Origin: Salinisphaera orenii subsp. halophila YIM 95161
Lineage (GTDB): Bacteria; Pseudomonadota; Gammaproteobacteria; Nevskiales; Salinisphaeraceae
DNA: 54,888 bases
Assembly (NCBI RefSeq): GCF_003732545.1
Contig: NZ_AYKF01000069.1
Coordinates: 1-54,888, forward strand
Direction of reading: 5' to 3'
Positions 1 to 8,164 of this stretch are shown one piece after another. The notes under the pieces are model-generated. The model was given only the letters and a program-made list of their open reading frames with translations. It was not told the origin of the DNA and ran no database searches. The position numbers were made by a program, and so were the translations under genes. Within the stretch, counting starts at the first letter, position 1, and the number at the start of each line of letters is the position of its first letter.

Positions 1-30
1 GGGGCAATTCTAGGCTGTGTACGAATTGAG

Positions 31-117
31 CCCTAACAAGTGCATGGAGTGGGACGTTTTTTCCGCTACGCGCTTCGCGCTGCGCTCCAAAAACGCCCCT
101 CATGCACGGCGTTATGC
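31..117 (+). other. attC: integron attC recombination site
   Basis: The left end has CCCTAAC (31-37) and the right end has the core GTTATGC (111-117), matching the R''/R' consensus RYYYAAC and GTTRRRY. Inside, GTGCATG (40-46) pairs perfectly with CATGCAC (101-107). The stem continues through AG, GGG and CGTTTTT against AAAAACG, CCC and CT, leaving three unpaired bases on the left arm (about 47, 50 and 54), as expected for extrahelical bases. A GC-rich terminal hairpin lies at about 64-88. Integrase would cut between G111 and T112, so the following gene begins a new cassette. No integrase gene is in the window, so the array must extend upstream or be an orphan cluster. Confidence 0.85.
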
Positions 118-140
118 GCTCTATACGTGGTTGAATCAAT

Positions 141-809
141 ATGACTAAATCCGATGTGGACGAGAGCCTGACGCAGTTATACCTGAGATTGAATGGATAC
201 TTCACAACTGGATTTATCGTTCATTCTACCGAGTGGGGACAGGCAAGAACCGAAGTGGACTGCCTTGCTGTTCGGCACCCCTACTATTCTGAGCCAGAGC
301 GTCAGATTGGTCCGTCTGAATTTCTCGGAATGAACCAAGATGAGGTAGACCTAATCTTGTGCGAAGTAAAGAGCGACCCGCAGATGATTGGCTTTAACAG
401 AGCTTTAAAAGAAGATAGCGCCGCCTTGGCTTCCATATTGAGGCGGTCCGGCTTATTTCCAGAAAAATGTCTGACGGAAGTAATCGCTAGGTTGCATCCA
501 TTACTTCAGGATGAAGCGAAAGAGGACTGCGCAAAGACAGGAATAGTTGAAGCGAATGCGCGAATCCGGCCACTTCTTTGTTGCCCTTCTGCCACCGATC
601 GAGATTCACAGCGCTGGTGCCTAAAGGGGAGCGAGATACTACATTTTCTTTCCAAATGCTTCAATCCAGACGAACCCCGGGATAGCTGCTCTAGTCGGTA
701 CAATTTTCAACAATGGGGGCGCCAATTCGAGCCGATAGTGCGGCACATAAAGCAAAATGCTACCGGAGCTTCTCTCAGCGGTCTTTATAAAATTTTTGAT
801 GTCGAATAA
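141..809 (+). CDS. Cassette-borne hypothetical protein, PD-(D/E)XK nuclease-like
   Basis: The 222-residue product starts 24 bases after the attC core, the usual place for a cassette gene. I do not recognise a named family. Residues 36-44 (RTEVDCLAV) and 69-78 (VDLILCEVKS) give the spaced D...E-x-K pattern of PD-(D/E)XK restriction-endonuclease-like folds, with candidate active residues Asp40, Glu75 and Lys77 after a short helical N-terminus. This suggests nucleic-acid cleavage or binding, but the remaining ~140 residues show no helpful motif and catalysis is inferred only. Codon use is much less GC-biased than in the chromosome downstream. No signal peptide or membrane segment is seen, and no good ribosome-binding site precedes the ATG. 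Confidence 0.7.
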   Translation: MTKSDVDESLTQLYLRLNGYFTTGFIVHSTEWGQARTEVDCLAVRHPYYSEPERQIGPSEFLGMNQDEVDLILCEVKSDPQMIGFNRALKEDSAALASILRRSGLFPEKCLTEVIARLHPLLQDEAKEDCAKTGIVEANARIRPLLCCPSATDRDSQRWCLKGSEILHFLSKCFNPDEPRDSCSSRYNFQQWGRQFEPIVRHIKQNATGASLSGLYKIFDVE

Positions 810-867
810 TAGAACGCTGCGATTGGATAAATTTTCCGTCGCGCCTAGAACATTCTAGGTTACCGCA

Positions 868-886
868 GGGGTCAAGTTTAGACCCC
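868..886. repeat. GGGGTC/GACCCC hairpin motif
   Basis: GGGGTC (868-873) and GACCCC (881-886) are perfect arms around a 7-base loop. Related words occur nearby: ATCTGACCC at about 902-910, and GGGGTCAGAC at 2516-2525 on the same strand. Short GGGGTC-type palindromes are often dispersed intergenic repeats, some mobilised by REP-associated transposases. No transposase is present here, so assignment to such a family is a guess. Confidence 0.35.
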
Positions 887-950
887 AGTGACTGTGGCAA
901 AATCTGACCCAAATTTGATTTTTAACGGCATGTAGTCAAACTTCCTCGAT

Positions 951-1340
951 ATGAAAATAGCCATACCGTTTATCTTCATTTTGACACTAGCCACTGGCTG
1001 TAGTGAGCCACGCGATTTAGTCATCTCACGCGCGATTTACCACAATTGCACCAATGCCTGGCTTGAGAAATACGACGTCCCGAATAGCGAGTTAAAGATT
1101 TATACTGCGAAAGAGCCTATGCCGGTAAAACAAAATCACCAGAACTACGGCACAGACTTATTTTTTGCTGTTCATCATAGCGTCGTATACGCTGACCTTC
1201 ATATCGCGTGCATGACCGACTCGAACTTCCAAGTTTTGTGGGTTTCTACCGTCGACAGCAACTTTATATCTGAAAAAGAATGGAAAAATAAAATTGATTC
1301 TGGTGTTAAATTTCGAAATTATCATAAATTCAAAGAATAG
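951..1340 (+). CDS. Small hypothetical lipoprotein
   Basis: The 129-residue product has an N-terminal hydrophobic stretch ending in a lipobox (LATGC, Cys17), so it is probably exported by Sec and lipid-anchored. The mature part has two further cysteines (in YHNCTNA and HIACMTD) that could form a disulfide, and ends in a lysine-rich tail. No family is recognised. The gene is AT-rich, lies between the cassette gene and an attC-like hairpin, and shares the low GC of the first 1.8 kb. It may be a second cassette that lost a recognisable recombination site, or island DNA. Confidence 0.65.
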   Translation: MKIAIPFIFILTLATGCSEPRDLVISRAIYHNCTNAWLEKYDVPNSELKIYTAKEPMPVKQNHQNYGTDLFFAVHHSVVYADLHIACMTDSNFQVLWVSTVDSNFISEKEWKNKIDSGVKFRNYHKFKE

Positions 1341-1360
1341 CCGCGCATGACATATCGCTG

Positions 1361-1440
1361 CAGTTGACCGCCCAAAGCGCTGGCGCGCTTCGGGCACCCT
1401 CCACGGGCTTCCCCGCTACGGCGGCAACTGAGCTTGGGCG
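1361..1440 (+). other. attC-like imperfect hairpin (degenerate?)
   Basis: CAGTTG-A-CCGCC (1361-1372) pairs with GGCGGCAACTG (1420-1430), leaving A1367 unpaired like an extrahelical base. A second hairpin (AAGCGC/GCGCTT) lies inside. The right flank has CTTGGGC where an intact core would read GTTRRRY, and no RYYYAAC box precedes the left arm. This is attC-like architecture without intact cleavage boxes. It could be a decayed attC or an unrelated stem-loop terminator for the preceding gene. Confidence 0.3.
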
Positions 1441-1474
1441 CTAGCACTAGCACTAATAAAATTTGCGAGGGATT

Positions 1475-1798
1475 ATGAATCGAATAGTAAAAAGCTTTGT
1501 ATTGCCGCTGTTGCTATTGCTGGGTGCGTGCGTAACCGTTCCACCGGAAGCTGCTCGAGTACAGCTCCACAACCAAATGAGCAGCCTGCTTCAGGATTGT
1601 CGTCGTATGGGTCCCGTTCGCGGTTCGGGATCACGACTAATCTCGAAGGAGAATGCTCTAGAAAAAGCTAAGGTACAAATGCGTGAGAAAGCCGCAAAGG
1701 AATACAAGGCCGACTCCGTGGCACTGATCAATATTGATCCATATTGGAATGAAATCGTTACGAACGGGGTCGCATTCGATTGTTATCCAGATCGCTGA
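1475..1798 (+). CDS. Small hypothetical lipoprotein
   Basis: The 107-residue product starts at an ATG four bases after GAGG (1467-1470), which is preferred over a TTG at 1463. A hydrophobic N-terminus (about 8-16) ends in the lipobox LGAC with Cys19. The mature region has two cysteines (LQDCRRM and FDCYPD) and a charged central helix rich in Lys and Glu. It looks like a small outer- or inner-membrane lipoprotein of unknown role. It shares the low GC and lipoprotein character of the gene before it, but they show no sequence resemblance I can see. A cassette origin is possible. Confidence 0.65.
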   Translation: MNRIVKSFVLPLLLLLGACVTVPPEAARVQLHNQMSSLLQDCRRMGPVRGSGSRLISKENALEKAKVQMREKAAKEYKADSVALINIDPYWNEIVTNGVAFDCYPDR

Positions 1799-2081
1799 CA
1801 TTTTGCAGGAAAAGGGGTAAATCAGGGAAAGGCGCAGACACGAACAGAGAATAGCCTGGAAGGGTCGCGCCGGCCACGCTATACCGCGCCCATCGACGCT
1901 AGTCAGGCCGTCATACGCCAATGAGCTGACGAAAAAGGCTCGCCTGGCAAACAAGCGGGCGCACAAGGGTACAACCGGCAAAGTTGCCGCGAGGGACGGC
2001 CGACATATCCACCGACGGCGCGGTCGCCGACTGGCCCATCGTTCGACGCCTCAGCGGAACGCGGAACTCGAATGAGCAAAA

Positions 2082-2498
2082 CTAGCGGGGTGTGCTTCCC
2101 GAGTCGGCCACCAGCGCCACGCCGCACATGATCAACCCGGTGCCCGCGAAGCGCTGAAGCGAAAGCGGCTCGTCCAGCGCGGGCCAGGCGGCGGCACCGA
2201 GATAGACCAGCACATAGCTCAGCCCCATCAGCGGGAAGGCGATGCTCAGGGCCATGCGCGAGAGCACCTGCAGCCAGACCATGACCGCGGCGGCGTAGAC
2301 GATCATGCCGGCCCAGACGAACGGGATGCTGGCGGGCGAGGCGAGCCCGCCCCGGACCAGCCGGCCGAAGTCGGCGAACGAGTCGACGGGCCCGAAGTCG
2401 AGCATGCCGCGCCGCATGAACAGCTGGCCGGCTGCCATGAGCGATACGGCGAGCAGCAGCTGGCCGGCGCCGACGATATCGACGGGTCTACGCGCCAC
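2082..2498 (-). CDS. Small EamA/DMT-superfamily membrane protein
   Basis: About 138 residues from a GTG start at 2498. The open frame extends to an ATG at 2552, but those codons cover an apparent dispersed repeat word (GTCTGACCCC), so the shorter start is preferred. Four hydrophobic segments fill the chain, with a glycine- and alanine-rich last pair and the phrase PLMGLSYVLVYLGAA near residues 90-105, typical of four-helix EamA/ArnE/SMR-type half transporters. These usually act as dimers in drug or metabolite export or lipid flipping. Substrate cannot be told. It is the first clearly chromosomal GC-rich gene after the low-GC start. Confidence 0.65.
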   Translation of the reverse strand: MARRPVDIVGAGQLLLAVSLMAAGQLFMRRGMLDFGPVDSFADFGRLVRGGLASPASIPFVWAGMIVYAAAVMVWLQVLSRMALSIAFPLMGLSYVLVYLGAAAWPALDEPLSLQRFAGTGLIMCGVALVADSGSTPR

Positions 2499-2717
2499 GC
2501 GCCAGCGGGAATAAGGGGTCAGACACGAATGGCAAGATTGCCCTGCCTCCACTGGCCAGCTGATCCGCGCCTGAAGCTGGAACCTGTCGTCGTCCGCCGG
2601 GCCGCATGTGGATCAAATGAGGTGGCGGTTTCACGCTACTGCATCCTGGCGCGTCCCGGCCCGCGTCGATCAAAAGGGCCGCGCACGAGACCGCCCCCGG
2701 TGCGTTCGATACGGGCC

Positions 2718-3395
2718 CTACCAGCGTGCGACCTCGAGCCCCAGACCGCCGACCTGGTGGAACAGGCGCTTCGACGGGCACACGGCGACGCCGTTCTCGG
2801 CCCAGGACAACAGCGGCAGATCCGCATGGGAGTCGGAATAGGCGGTGACGTTGGTGCCCTCGTCGGGCTGGCCGAGCAGCGCCCGGACCCGGCGCAGCTT
2901 TTCGTCGTCGCGGCAGTTCTCGCCGTCCATGCCGACGAGTCGGCCGCGGGCGTTCCAGGCCACGCGGGTGGACAGCACTTCGTCGATGCCCAGCCGGTCG
3001 GCCAGCTTGCTCACGTAGACGTCGAAGCTCGCGGTGGCCAGGATCACCCGTGCGCCCTCGGCCTGATGACGACGCAACTGGACCATGCCCTGTTCGCGCA
3101 TCGCGTCGGCCAGCAGCTCGTCGGCGAAGCGCTCGGCCCAGGACTCGACGCGATGACGCGGCTGGCCGCCGAGGAAGGCGCGCAGCACCTGCGTCTTGAC
3201 CCAGGTGCGGTCGCCCCAGCGCCAGAAGCGCAGCAGACTGACCGGCAGCCGCCACAGCGCGAGACTGCGGCGCCGACGCTGATGGCGCAGATAGCCGACG
3301 ACGAAGGGCAGAAACGTGTCGTACCGGGTGAGCGTGACGTCCAGATCGAAGACGACGATGGGCGGCGACTGGGGCAAGACGGGCTCGTTCGACAA
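2718..3395 (-). CDS. HAD-superfamily (IB) phosphatase
   Basis: A 225-residue product using a TTG start at 3395; an ATG at 3509 in frame would add 38 residues with no resemblance to the family and would overlap the murB promoter area. Motif I is FDLDVTLT near the N-terminus (nucleophile and acid Asp), motif II is ATASFDVYV, and the motif III/IV region contains AYSDSHADLPLL. This is the PSPase-like IB arrangement with a helical cap between motifs I and II. Such enzymes dephosphorylate small metabolites such as phosphoserine, or lipid head-group phosphates; the substrate is not predictable. It is divergent from murB. Confidence 0.8.
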   Translation of the reverse strand: MSNEPVLPQSPPIVVFDLDVTLTRYDTFLPFVVGYLRHQRRRRSLALWRLPVSLLRFWRWGDRTWVKTQVLRAFLGGQPRHRVESWAERFADELLADAMREQGMVQLRRHQAEGARVILATASFDVYVSKLADRLGIDEVLSTRVAWNARGRLVGMDGENCRDDEKLRRVRALLGQPDEGTNVTAYSDSHADLPLLSWAENGVAVCPSKRLFHQVGGLGLEVARW

Positions 3396-3520
3396 CGGGT
3401 GATCCCGCCAGCTTAAGCCAAACCGGCGCGCTTGCGCCGGCCCGACCGGTCCGCGCCGGCTTGTGTTCGCACACAGTCGCCCTGAATATTGCGGGCTGAC
3501 CGCTTCCACGACGCCGTTCC

Positions 3521-4528
3521 ATGCGCAAGCCCCGTACGCCCACGCCCGCCCAGCGGCGCGCTCTGGCCCGACGTCTGGGCCGGGAACTCAAGCGTGATGT
3601 GCCGCTCGCCTCGAAGACGAGCTTTCGCATCGGCGGACCCGCGGCGCTGTATTTCGAGGCGCGCACGCCGGAGGCGCTGGCGATCGCGGTACGCGCGGCC
3701 CGCGCCCTGGAGGTGGACCACTTCCTGCTCGGCAGCGGCGCCAACATCCTCATCGGCGACCGCGGCTATCCGGGGCTGGTGATCGCCAACCACGCCCGCG
3801 AGATCACCGTGCGCGGCACCTGCGTGACCGCGGCCAGCGGCGCGATGATCTATCCGGATCTGATCGACGCCGCGACCGGCCACGGCCTCTCGGGCCTCGA
3901 ACATTATGTGGGCATCCCGTCGACCGTGGGCGGCGCGCTCTGGCAGAACCTGCACTTTCTGTCGCCCGCCCCGGCGCGCGAGCGCACCATGTTCATCGGC
4001 GAGATCCTGGAGTCCGCGGAACTGCTGACCGCGGACAACCGACGCCGTCGGGTGGACGTCGACTACTTCGATTTCGGCTACGACCAGTCGATTCTGCACA
4101 CCCGCGACGACGTGGTCCTGTCGGCGACCTTCGAACTGGAGCCGGCGCCCGCGGAGATGCTCGCGCGGATCATGGACGAGAACCTGCGCTGGCGCGCCGA
4201 GCGCCATCCGCCGCTGGACAGCGAACCCTCGGCGGGCTCGATCTTCCGCAAGATCGAGGGCATCGGCGCCGGCCGGCTGATCGACGAATGCGGTCTCAAG
4301 GGCCTGACCTGCGGCGATGCCCAGATATCCCCCAGGCACGCCAACATCATCGTCAACCACGGCCGGGCGAGCGCAGCCGACGTCTGCGCGCTGATTATGC
4401 ACGTCCAGCGCACGGTCCACGCCGACACCGGCTACTGGCTGACACCCGAGATCTCGTTCATCGGCGAATTCGGCCCGGTGCGCCGGATCGCGCCGGAGAG
4501 CCGCGCGGCAGCCGAAACGAAGATGTAA
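3521..4528 (+). CDS. murB: UDP-N-acetylmuramate dehydrogenase
   Basis: The 335-residue cytoplasmic flavoprotein reduces UDP-GlcNAc-enolpyruvate with NADPH to UDP-MurNAc in peptidoglycan synthesis. The FAD-binding half shows TSFRIGGPA (about 33-41), LGSGANILIGDRGYPGLVI (about 69-87) and GIPSTVGGALWQN, where many homologues have GIPGTVGGA. The catalytic serine is in SAGSIFRK (Ser240) and the catalytic glutamate in PEISFIGEF (Glu310). Lack of the extra Tyr-loop domain points to the type II (Bacillus-like) form. It stands alone, not in a dcw cluster, and is divergent from the HAD gene and 55 bases before the PstS-like gene. Confidence 0.92.
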   Translation: MRKPRTPTPAQRRALARRLGRELKRDVPLASKTSFRIGGPAALYFEARTPEALAIAVRAARALEVDHFLLGSGANILIGDRGYPGLVIANHAREITVRGTCVTAASGAMIYPDLIDAATGHGLSGLEHYVGIPSTVGGALWQNLHFLSPAPARERTMFIGEILESAELLTADNRRRRVDVDYFDFGYDQSILHTRDDVVLSATFELEPAPAEMLARIMDENLRWRAERHPPLDSEPSAGSIFRKIEGIGAGRLIDECGLKGLTCGDAQISPRHANIIVNHGRASAADVCALIMHVQRTVHADTGYWLTPEISFIGEFGPVRRIAPESRAAAETKM

Positions 4529-4583
4529 CCTCGGCCTGCAAGGCTTCGATAACCGCCGGCTGCCGCCGGCCCGTGGAGTATCA

Positions 4584-5690
4584 ATGACCCCGACCCGACC
4601 CATCGCCCTCGTGCGCTCGCTGTGCCTGCTGGCCGTCGCCGGCGCGGCCCTGAGCGCCTGCGGTGCGAGCAACGACGACGGCGATACGGCAAACGACAGC
4701 AGCGCCGACAACGCCGCGGCGACCGACAGCGACTTCTCGCGCGACCAGATGCGCATCGTCGGCTCGTCGACGGTGTATCCGTTCGCCGCCTATGTGGCCG
4801 AAGAATTGGGCGCCACCACGGATTTTCGCACGCCGGTGGTCGAATCCACGGGTTCGGGCGGCGGCTTCAAGCTGTTCTGCGCCGGCCTGGCCGAAGACAC
4901 CCCGGACATCACCAACGCATCGCGCCAGATGAAGCCCTCCGAGCTGCAGATGTGCCAGGACAACGGCGTCGAGGACATCACCCAGATCATCGTCGGCGCC
5001 GACGGCATCGTGGTGGGCCAGAAAAAAGAGAACGCGGACCTCGACCTGACCCGCGAGCAGCTCACCCTGGCGGTCGCCGCGCAGGTCCCCGAGGACGGCG
5101 AACTGGTCGACAACCCCTACGACCGCTGGAACGAGATCAACTCGTCGCTGCCCGATCGCGAGATCATGATCTACGGCCCGCCGACGTCCTCCGGCACGCG
5201 CGACGCGTTCGAGGAACTGGTCATGGCGCACGCCACCGAGAACATGGACGGCTACGACGAGGCCTACACCACGATCCGCCAGGACGGCCAGTACGTGCCC
5301 TCCGGCGAGAACGACAATCTGATCGTCCAGAAGCTGGCCCAGAACGACAGCGCCGTGGGCATCTTCGGCTACTCCTTCCTCGAGGAGAACCGCAACAAGA
5401 TCAAGGCCGCGACCATCGGCGGCGTGGAACCCGAACGCGCGCTCATCTCCTCGGGTGAATACCCGGTCTCGCGCTCGCTGTTCTTCTACGTCAAGAACGA
5501 TCACATCGACAAGGTCCCCGGCGTGGACGAATACGTGACCCTGTTCCTGTCCGACGCCATGGCCAGCGACCGCGGCATGCTGAAGTCCCTCGGCCTGGTG
5601 TCGCTGCCGCCCGAGGAACTGGAGGCGATGCGCAAGCACTGGGACGAACGCGAACGGGTGACCGAACAATCGCTGAGCAAGGACGGCTGA
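4584..5690 (+). CDS. pstS: PstS-like phosphate-binding lipoprotein
   Basis: The 368-residue protein has a signal peptide with lipobox LSAC (Cys26), then an Asp/Ser/Asn-rich linker to about residue 52 and a periplasmic-binding fold. Ligand-loop motifs of the PstS family are present: IVGSSTVYPFA (about 57-67), ESTGSGGGFKLFC (about 88-100) and GPPTSSGTRDAFEEL in the second lobe. It should bind phosphate in the periplasm for an ABC importer. No pstC, pstA, pstB or phoU is adjacent, so it either works with a distant transporter or is a stand-alone sensor or scavenger. A strong terminator follows, so it is probably monocistronic. The acidic composition suits a salt-tolerant host. Confidence 0.88.
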   Translation: MTPTRPIALVRSLCLLAVAGAALSACGASNDDGDTANDSSADNAAATDSDFSRDQMRIVGSSTVYPFAAYVAEELGATTDFRTPVVESTGSGGGFKLFCAGLAEDTPDITNASRQMKPSELQMCQDNGVEDITQIIVGADGIVVGQKKENADLDLTREQLTLAVAAQVPEDGELVDNPYDRWNEINSSLPDREIMIYGPPTSSGTRDAFEELVMAHATENMDGYDEAYTTIRQDGQYVPSGENDNLIVQKLAQNDSAVGIFGYSFLEENRNKIKAATIGGVEPERALISSGEYPVSRSLFFYVKNDHIDKVPGVDEYVTLFLSDAMASDRGMLKSLGLVSLPPEELEAMRKHWDERERVTEQSLSKDG

Positions 5691-5728
5691 CCGTTATCGG
5701 GTGGTTTCGGGGGTATGCCCCGTGCCAC

Positions 5729-5755
5729 GGCCGGCCTCCGGGTCGGCCTTTTTTT
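5729..5755 (+). terminator. Rho-independent terminator after pstS
   Basis: A GGCCGGCC/GTCGGCC stem with a short TCCGG loop is followed directly by seven T residues (5749-5755), 39 bases after the pstS stop codon. Confidence 0.85.
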
Positions 5756-5870
5756 GCGCGGACGCGCCGCGCCGGCCGGGCCGACGCCTGCCGGCGCGGC
5801 TGCCGGCGGCGCCCGTCGGTAATCGGAATTTCACTGGGCAGCCGGCCCGATTTGGGCACAATGAAGCCCG

Positions 5871-7562
5871 ATGGTACGCAGCCGATCCCGACCCGCCATG
5901 TCCGCAACGCCCTACCGCCCCCGCACCGCGCTGGCCACCCATGCCGTCGACAACCAGCCGCCGCCGCTGGTCGACTACAACGCCTATAGCTCCGACGTCG
6001 CGCTGATCGATGCGGTCGGGCGCGAGGGCGGCGACTGGGGCCGGTCGCGGCTGGAGGCCTACGGCGCGATCGCCGGCGGGGAACTCGTCGAGATCGGTTT
6101 CGACGCCAACGAGAACCCGCCCGCGCTGCGCACCTTCGACCGTTACGGACAGCGCATCGACGAAGTCGATTTCCATCCCGCCTACCACCGCAGCATGCAG
6201 CTGGCCAAGGCACACGGCCTGCACGGTCTGACCTGGACCGCAGGCCGGGACGGCGCCCAGGTGGTGCGCTCCGCGCTGTTCTACCTGCACAACCAGATGG
6301 AGGCGGGCACGATGTGCCCGATCACCATGACCCACGCCTGCGTGCCGGCGCTGCGCCATGCGCCGGCGCTGGCCGAGCGCTGGCTGCCGGGCATCCTCGC
6401 CGATGCCTACGATCCGGCCTGCCGGCCGATCGCCGACAAGACCGGGTTGACCATCGGCATGGGCATGACCGAGAAGCAGGGCGGCTCGGACGTACGCGCC
6501 AACACCACCCGGGCGGTGCCGGCCGGCGACGGCATGCATCTGCTGACCGGCCACAAATGGTTCTTCTCGGCGCCGATGTGCGATGCCTTTCTGGTGCTCG
6601 CCCGGGAGGCCGACGATGGCCTGTCGTGCTTTCTGCTGCCGCGCTGGCGCGCCGACGACAGCCGCAACGCGATCGACATTCAGCGGCTCAAGGACAAGCT
6701 CGGCGACCGCTCGAACGCCTCCTCCGAGGTCGAGTTCCGGGAGGCCGAAGCCTGGCGCGTCGGCGAGCCCGGCCGCGGCGTGCCCACCATCATCGACATG
6801 GTCTCCCAGACCCGGCTGGACTGCATGCTCGGCTCCGCCGGCCTGATGCGCCAAGCGGTGGTGCAGGCCATCCACCACTGCCGCCACCGCGAGGCCTTCG
6901 GCGCGCGCCTGAGCGAGCAGCCGCTGATGCAGCACGTGCTCGCCGACATGGCGCTGGAGTCCGAGGCCGCGATGGCGCTGTCGATGCGTCTGGCCCGCGC
7001 CTTCGAATCCGACGACGACTCGTCGCGCCTGCTGGCGCGCATCGCCACGCCGGTGGGCAAGTATTTCGTCTGCAAGACCGCGCCGCCGCTGGTCAACGAG
7101 GCCCAGGAATGCCTGGGCGGGGCCGGCTATGTGGAGGAATCGATCCTGCCGCGGCTGTTCCGCCAGTCCCCGCTCAACTCGATCTGGGAAGGCTCGGGCA
7201 ATGTGCAGTGCCTGGACATGCTGCGGGCGATGAGCCGCAGCCCGGACACGCTCGACGCGCTCGAGGCCGAACTGGCCGGCGCCGCCGGCGCGCACCCGGC
7301 CTATGACGCCCACTGCGCGCACCTGCGCACGCTGCTGCGCGACCGCGCCGAGGAGCCGATGCAGGCCCGGCGCGTGGCCGAGGCCGTGGCCCGCGCGCTG
7401 CAGGCGCGCATCCTGCTGACCGGCGCCGCGCCCTGGGTCGGCGAAGCCTTCTGCGCGGCCCGACTGGGCGGCGACCACGGCATCGCCTACGGCACGATCG
7501 GCGCCCCGCTGGACGTCGCCGCCCTGATCGAGCGGGCAGCAGTCCACCACAGCCCCGCCTGA
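5871..7562 (+). CDS. aidB: AidB-like acyl-CoA dehydrogenase
   Basis: The 563-residue protein aligns by eye with E. coli AidB along its length: NQPPPLVDYNAYSSDVAL near the start, REGGDW, FHPAYH, MCPITMTHA, GMGMTEKQGGSDVRANTTRA, GHKWFFSAPMCDAFLVLA, RLKDKLGDRSNASSEVEF and NSIWEGSGNVQCLDMLR. AidB is an FAD protein with acyl-CoA dehydrogenase fold that binds DNA and is part of the adaptive response to alkylation; some relatives act on isovaleryl-CoA. It lies alone between the pstS terminator and a marR gene, with no ada or alkB nearby. ATG 5898 (MSATPYRP) is an equally plausible start, nine codons in. Confidence 0.85.
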   Translation: MVRSRSRPAMSATPYRPRTALATHAVDNQPPPLVDYNAYSSDVALIDAVGREGGDWGRSRLEAYGAIAGGELVEIGFDANENPPALRTFDRYGQRIDEVDFHPAYHRSMQLAKAHGLHGLTWTAGRDGAQVVRSALFYLHNQMEAGTMCPITMTHACVPALRHAPALAERWLPGILADAYDPACRPIADKTGLTIGMGMTEKQGGSDVRANTTRAVPAGDGMHLLTGHKWFFSAPMCDAFLVLAREADDGLSCFLLPRWRADDSRNAIDIQRLKDKLGDRSNASSEVEFREAEAWRVGEPGRGVPTIIDMVSQTRLDCMLGSAGLMRQAVVQAIHHCRHREAFGARLSEQPLMQHVLADMALESEAAMALSMRLARAFESDDDSSRLLARIATPVGKYFVCKTAPPLVNEAQECLGGAGYVEESILPRLFRQSPLNSIWEGSGNVQCLDMLRAMSRSPDTLDALEAELAGAAGAHPAYDAHCAHLRTLLRDRAEEPMQARRVAEAVARALQARILLTGAAPWVGEAFCAARLGGDHGIAYGTIGAPLDVAALIERAAVHHSPA

Positions 7563-7691
7563 TCGCTCCGGGCGCCGACACCGGCGCCCGGCCCTTCCCG
7601 CCCGGCCACACGCCGACCGCGTCCGGTACGTCGGCATCGTCGATGGCGTCGATCTTGTTTTAGGCAGATAGTCTTGATTCTCGACTGCTGC

Positions 7692-7703
7692 ATAGTGCAC
7701 TAT
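7692..7703. promoter_or_regulatory. 12-base perfect palindrome, probable MarR operator
   Basis: ATAGTGCACTAT is a perfect 12-base palindrome in a short AT-rich stretch 28 bases before the preferred GTG start of the marR gene. The position suggests promoter overlap and autorepression. The core TAGTGCACT recurs upstream of the fabG-like gene (31126-31134). Confidence 0.6.
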
Positions 7704-7730
7704 TATTGCCTGGCCACCCCGGAACACGCC

Positions 7731-8162
7731 GTGCCGCCCCGCATTCCGCCCTCGATCCGCTGTCATCTGCCCTACCTGCTGGCGCGGGCCTATCAGCGCC
7801 AGCAGCGACTGTTCGAGGCCCATACCCGCGACTTCGACATCACCGGCCGCGACTACGGCCTGCTGCTGATGCTCGAATCCAACCCCGGGCTGTGGCAGAG
7901 CGAGATCGCGGACCTGATGGGGCTGGACCGCACGACGGTGACCTATCTGGTCGACAGCCTGCAGAAGCGCGGCTGGGTCGCCCGCGAACCGGACCCCGCC
8001 GACCGCCGGGCCCATGTCGTCACCATGACCGCGGACGGCCGGACGGCCCTCGAATCCATTCGCCCGGCGGCGGCCGCGGCCATCGACGAGGTGCTCGCGC
8101 CGCTGGACGAGACCGAACGCGACCAGTTGCGCGCCCTGCTCACGCGTCTGCTCGGACACTGA
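7731..8162 (+). CDS. MarR-family regulator of the efflux operon
   Basis: About 143 residues from GTG 7731; an upstream TTG (7674) would place the operator palindrome inside the gene and is rejected. The winged-helix region has LWQSEIADLMGLDRTTVTYLVDSLQKRGWVARE followed by the wing PADRRAHVVTMTADG, classic for MarR. Dimerisation helices flank it (PYLLARAYQRQQRLFE at the start, the C-terminal DETERDQLRALLTRLL). It lies directly before tolC-like, emrA and emrB genes, so it most likely represses this operon and itself and is released by a phenolic or lipophilic compound, as EmrR/MarR are. That role is inferred from context. Confidence 0.85.
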   Translation: MPPRIPPSIRCHLPYLLARAYQRQQRLFEAHTRDFDITGRDYGLLLMLESNPGLWQSEIADLMGLDRTTVTYLVDSLQKRGWVAREPDPADRRAHVVTMTADGRTALESIRPAAAAAIDEVLAPLDETERDQLRALLTRLLGH

Positions 8163-8164
8163 CC

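Noticed and set aside
2529-3416. Long plus-strand frame of 295 codons opposite the HAD gene
   Set aside because: It is antisense to a gene with clear HAD motifs and has the Arg/Pro/Ala-rich look of a high-GC shadow frame.
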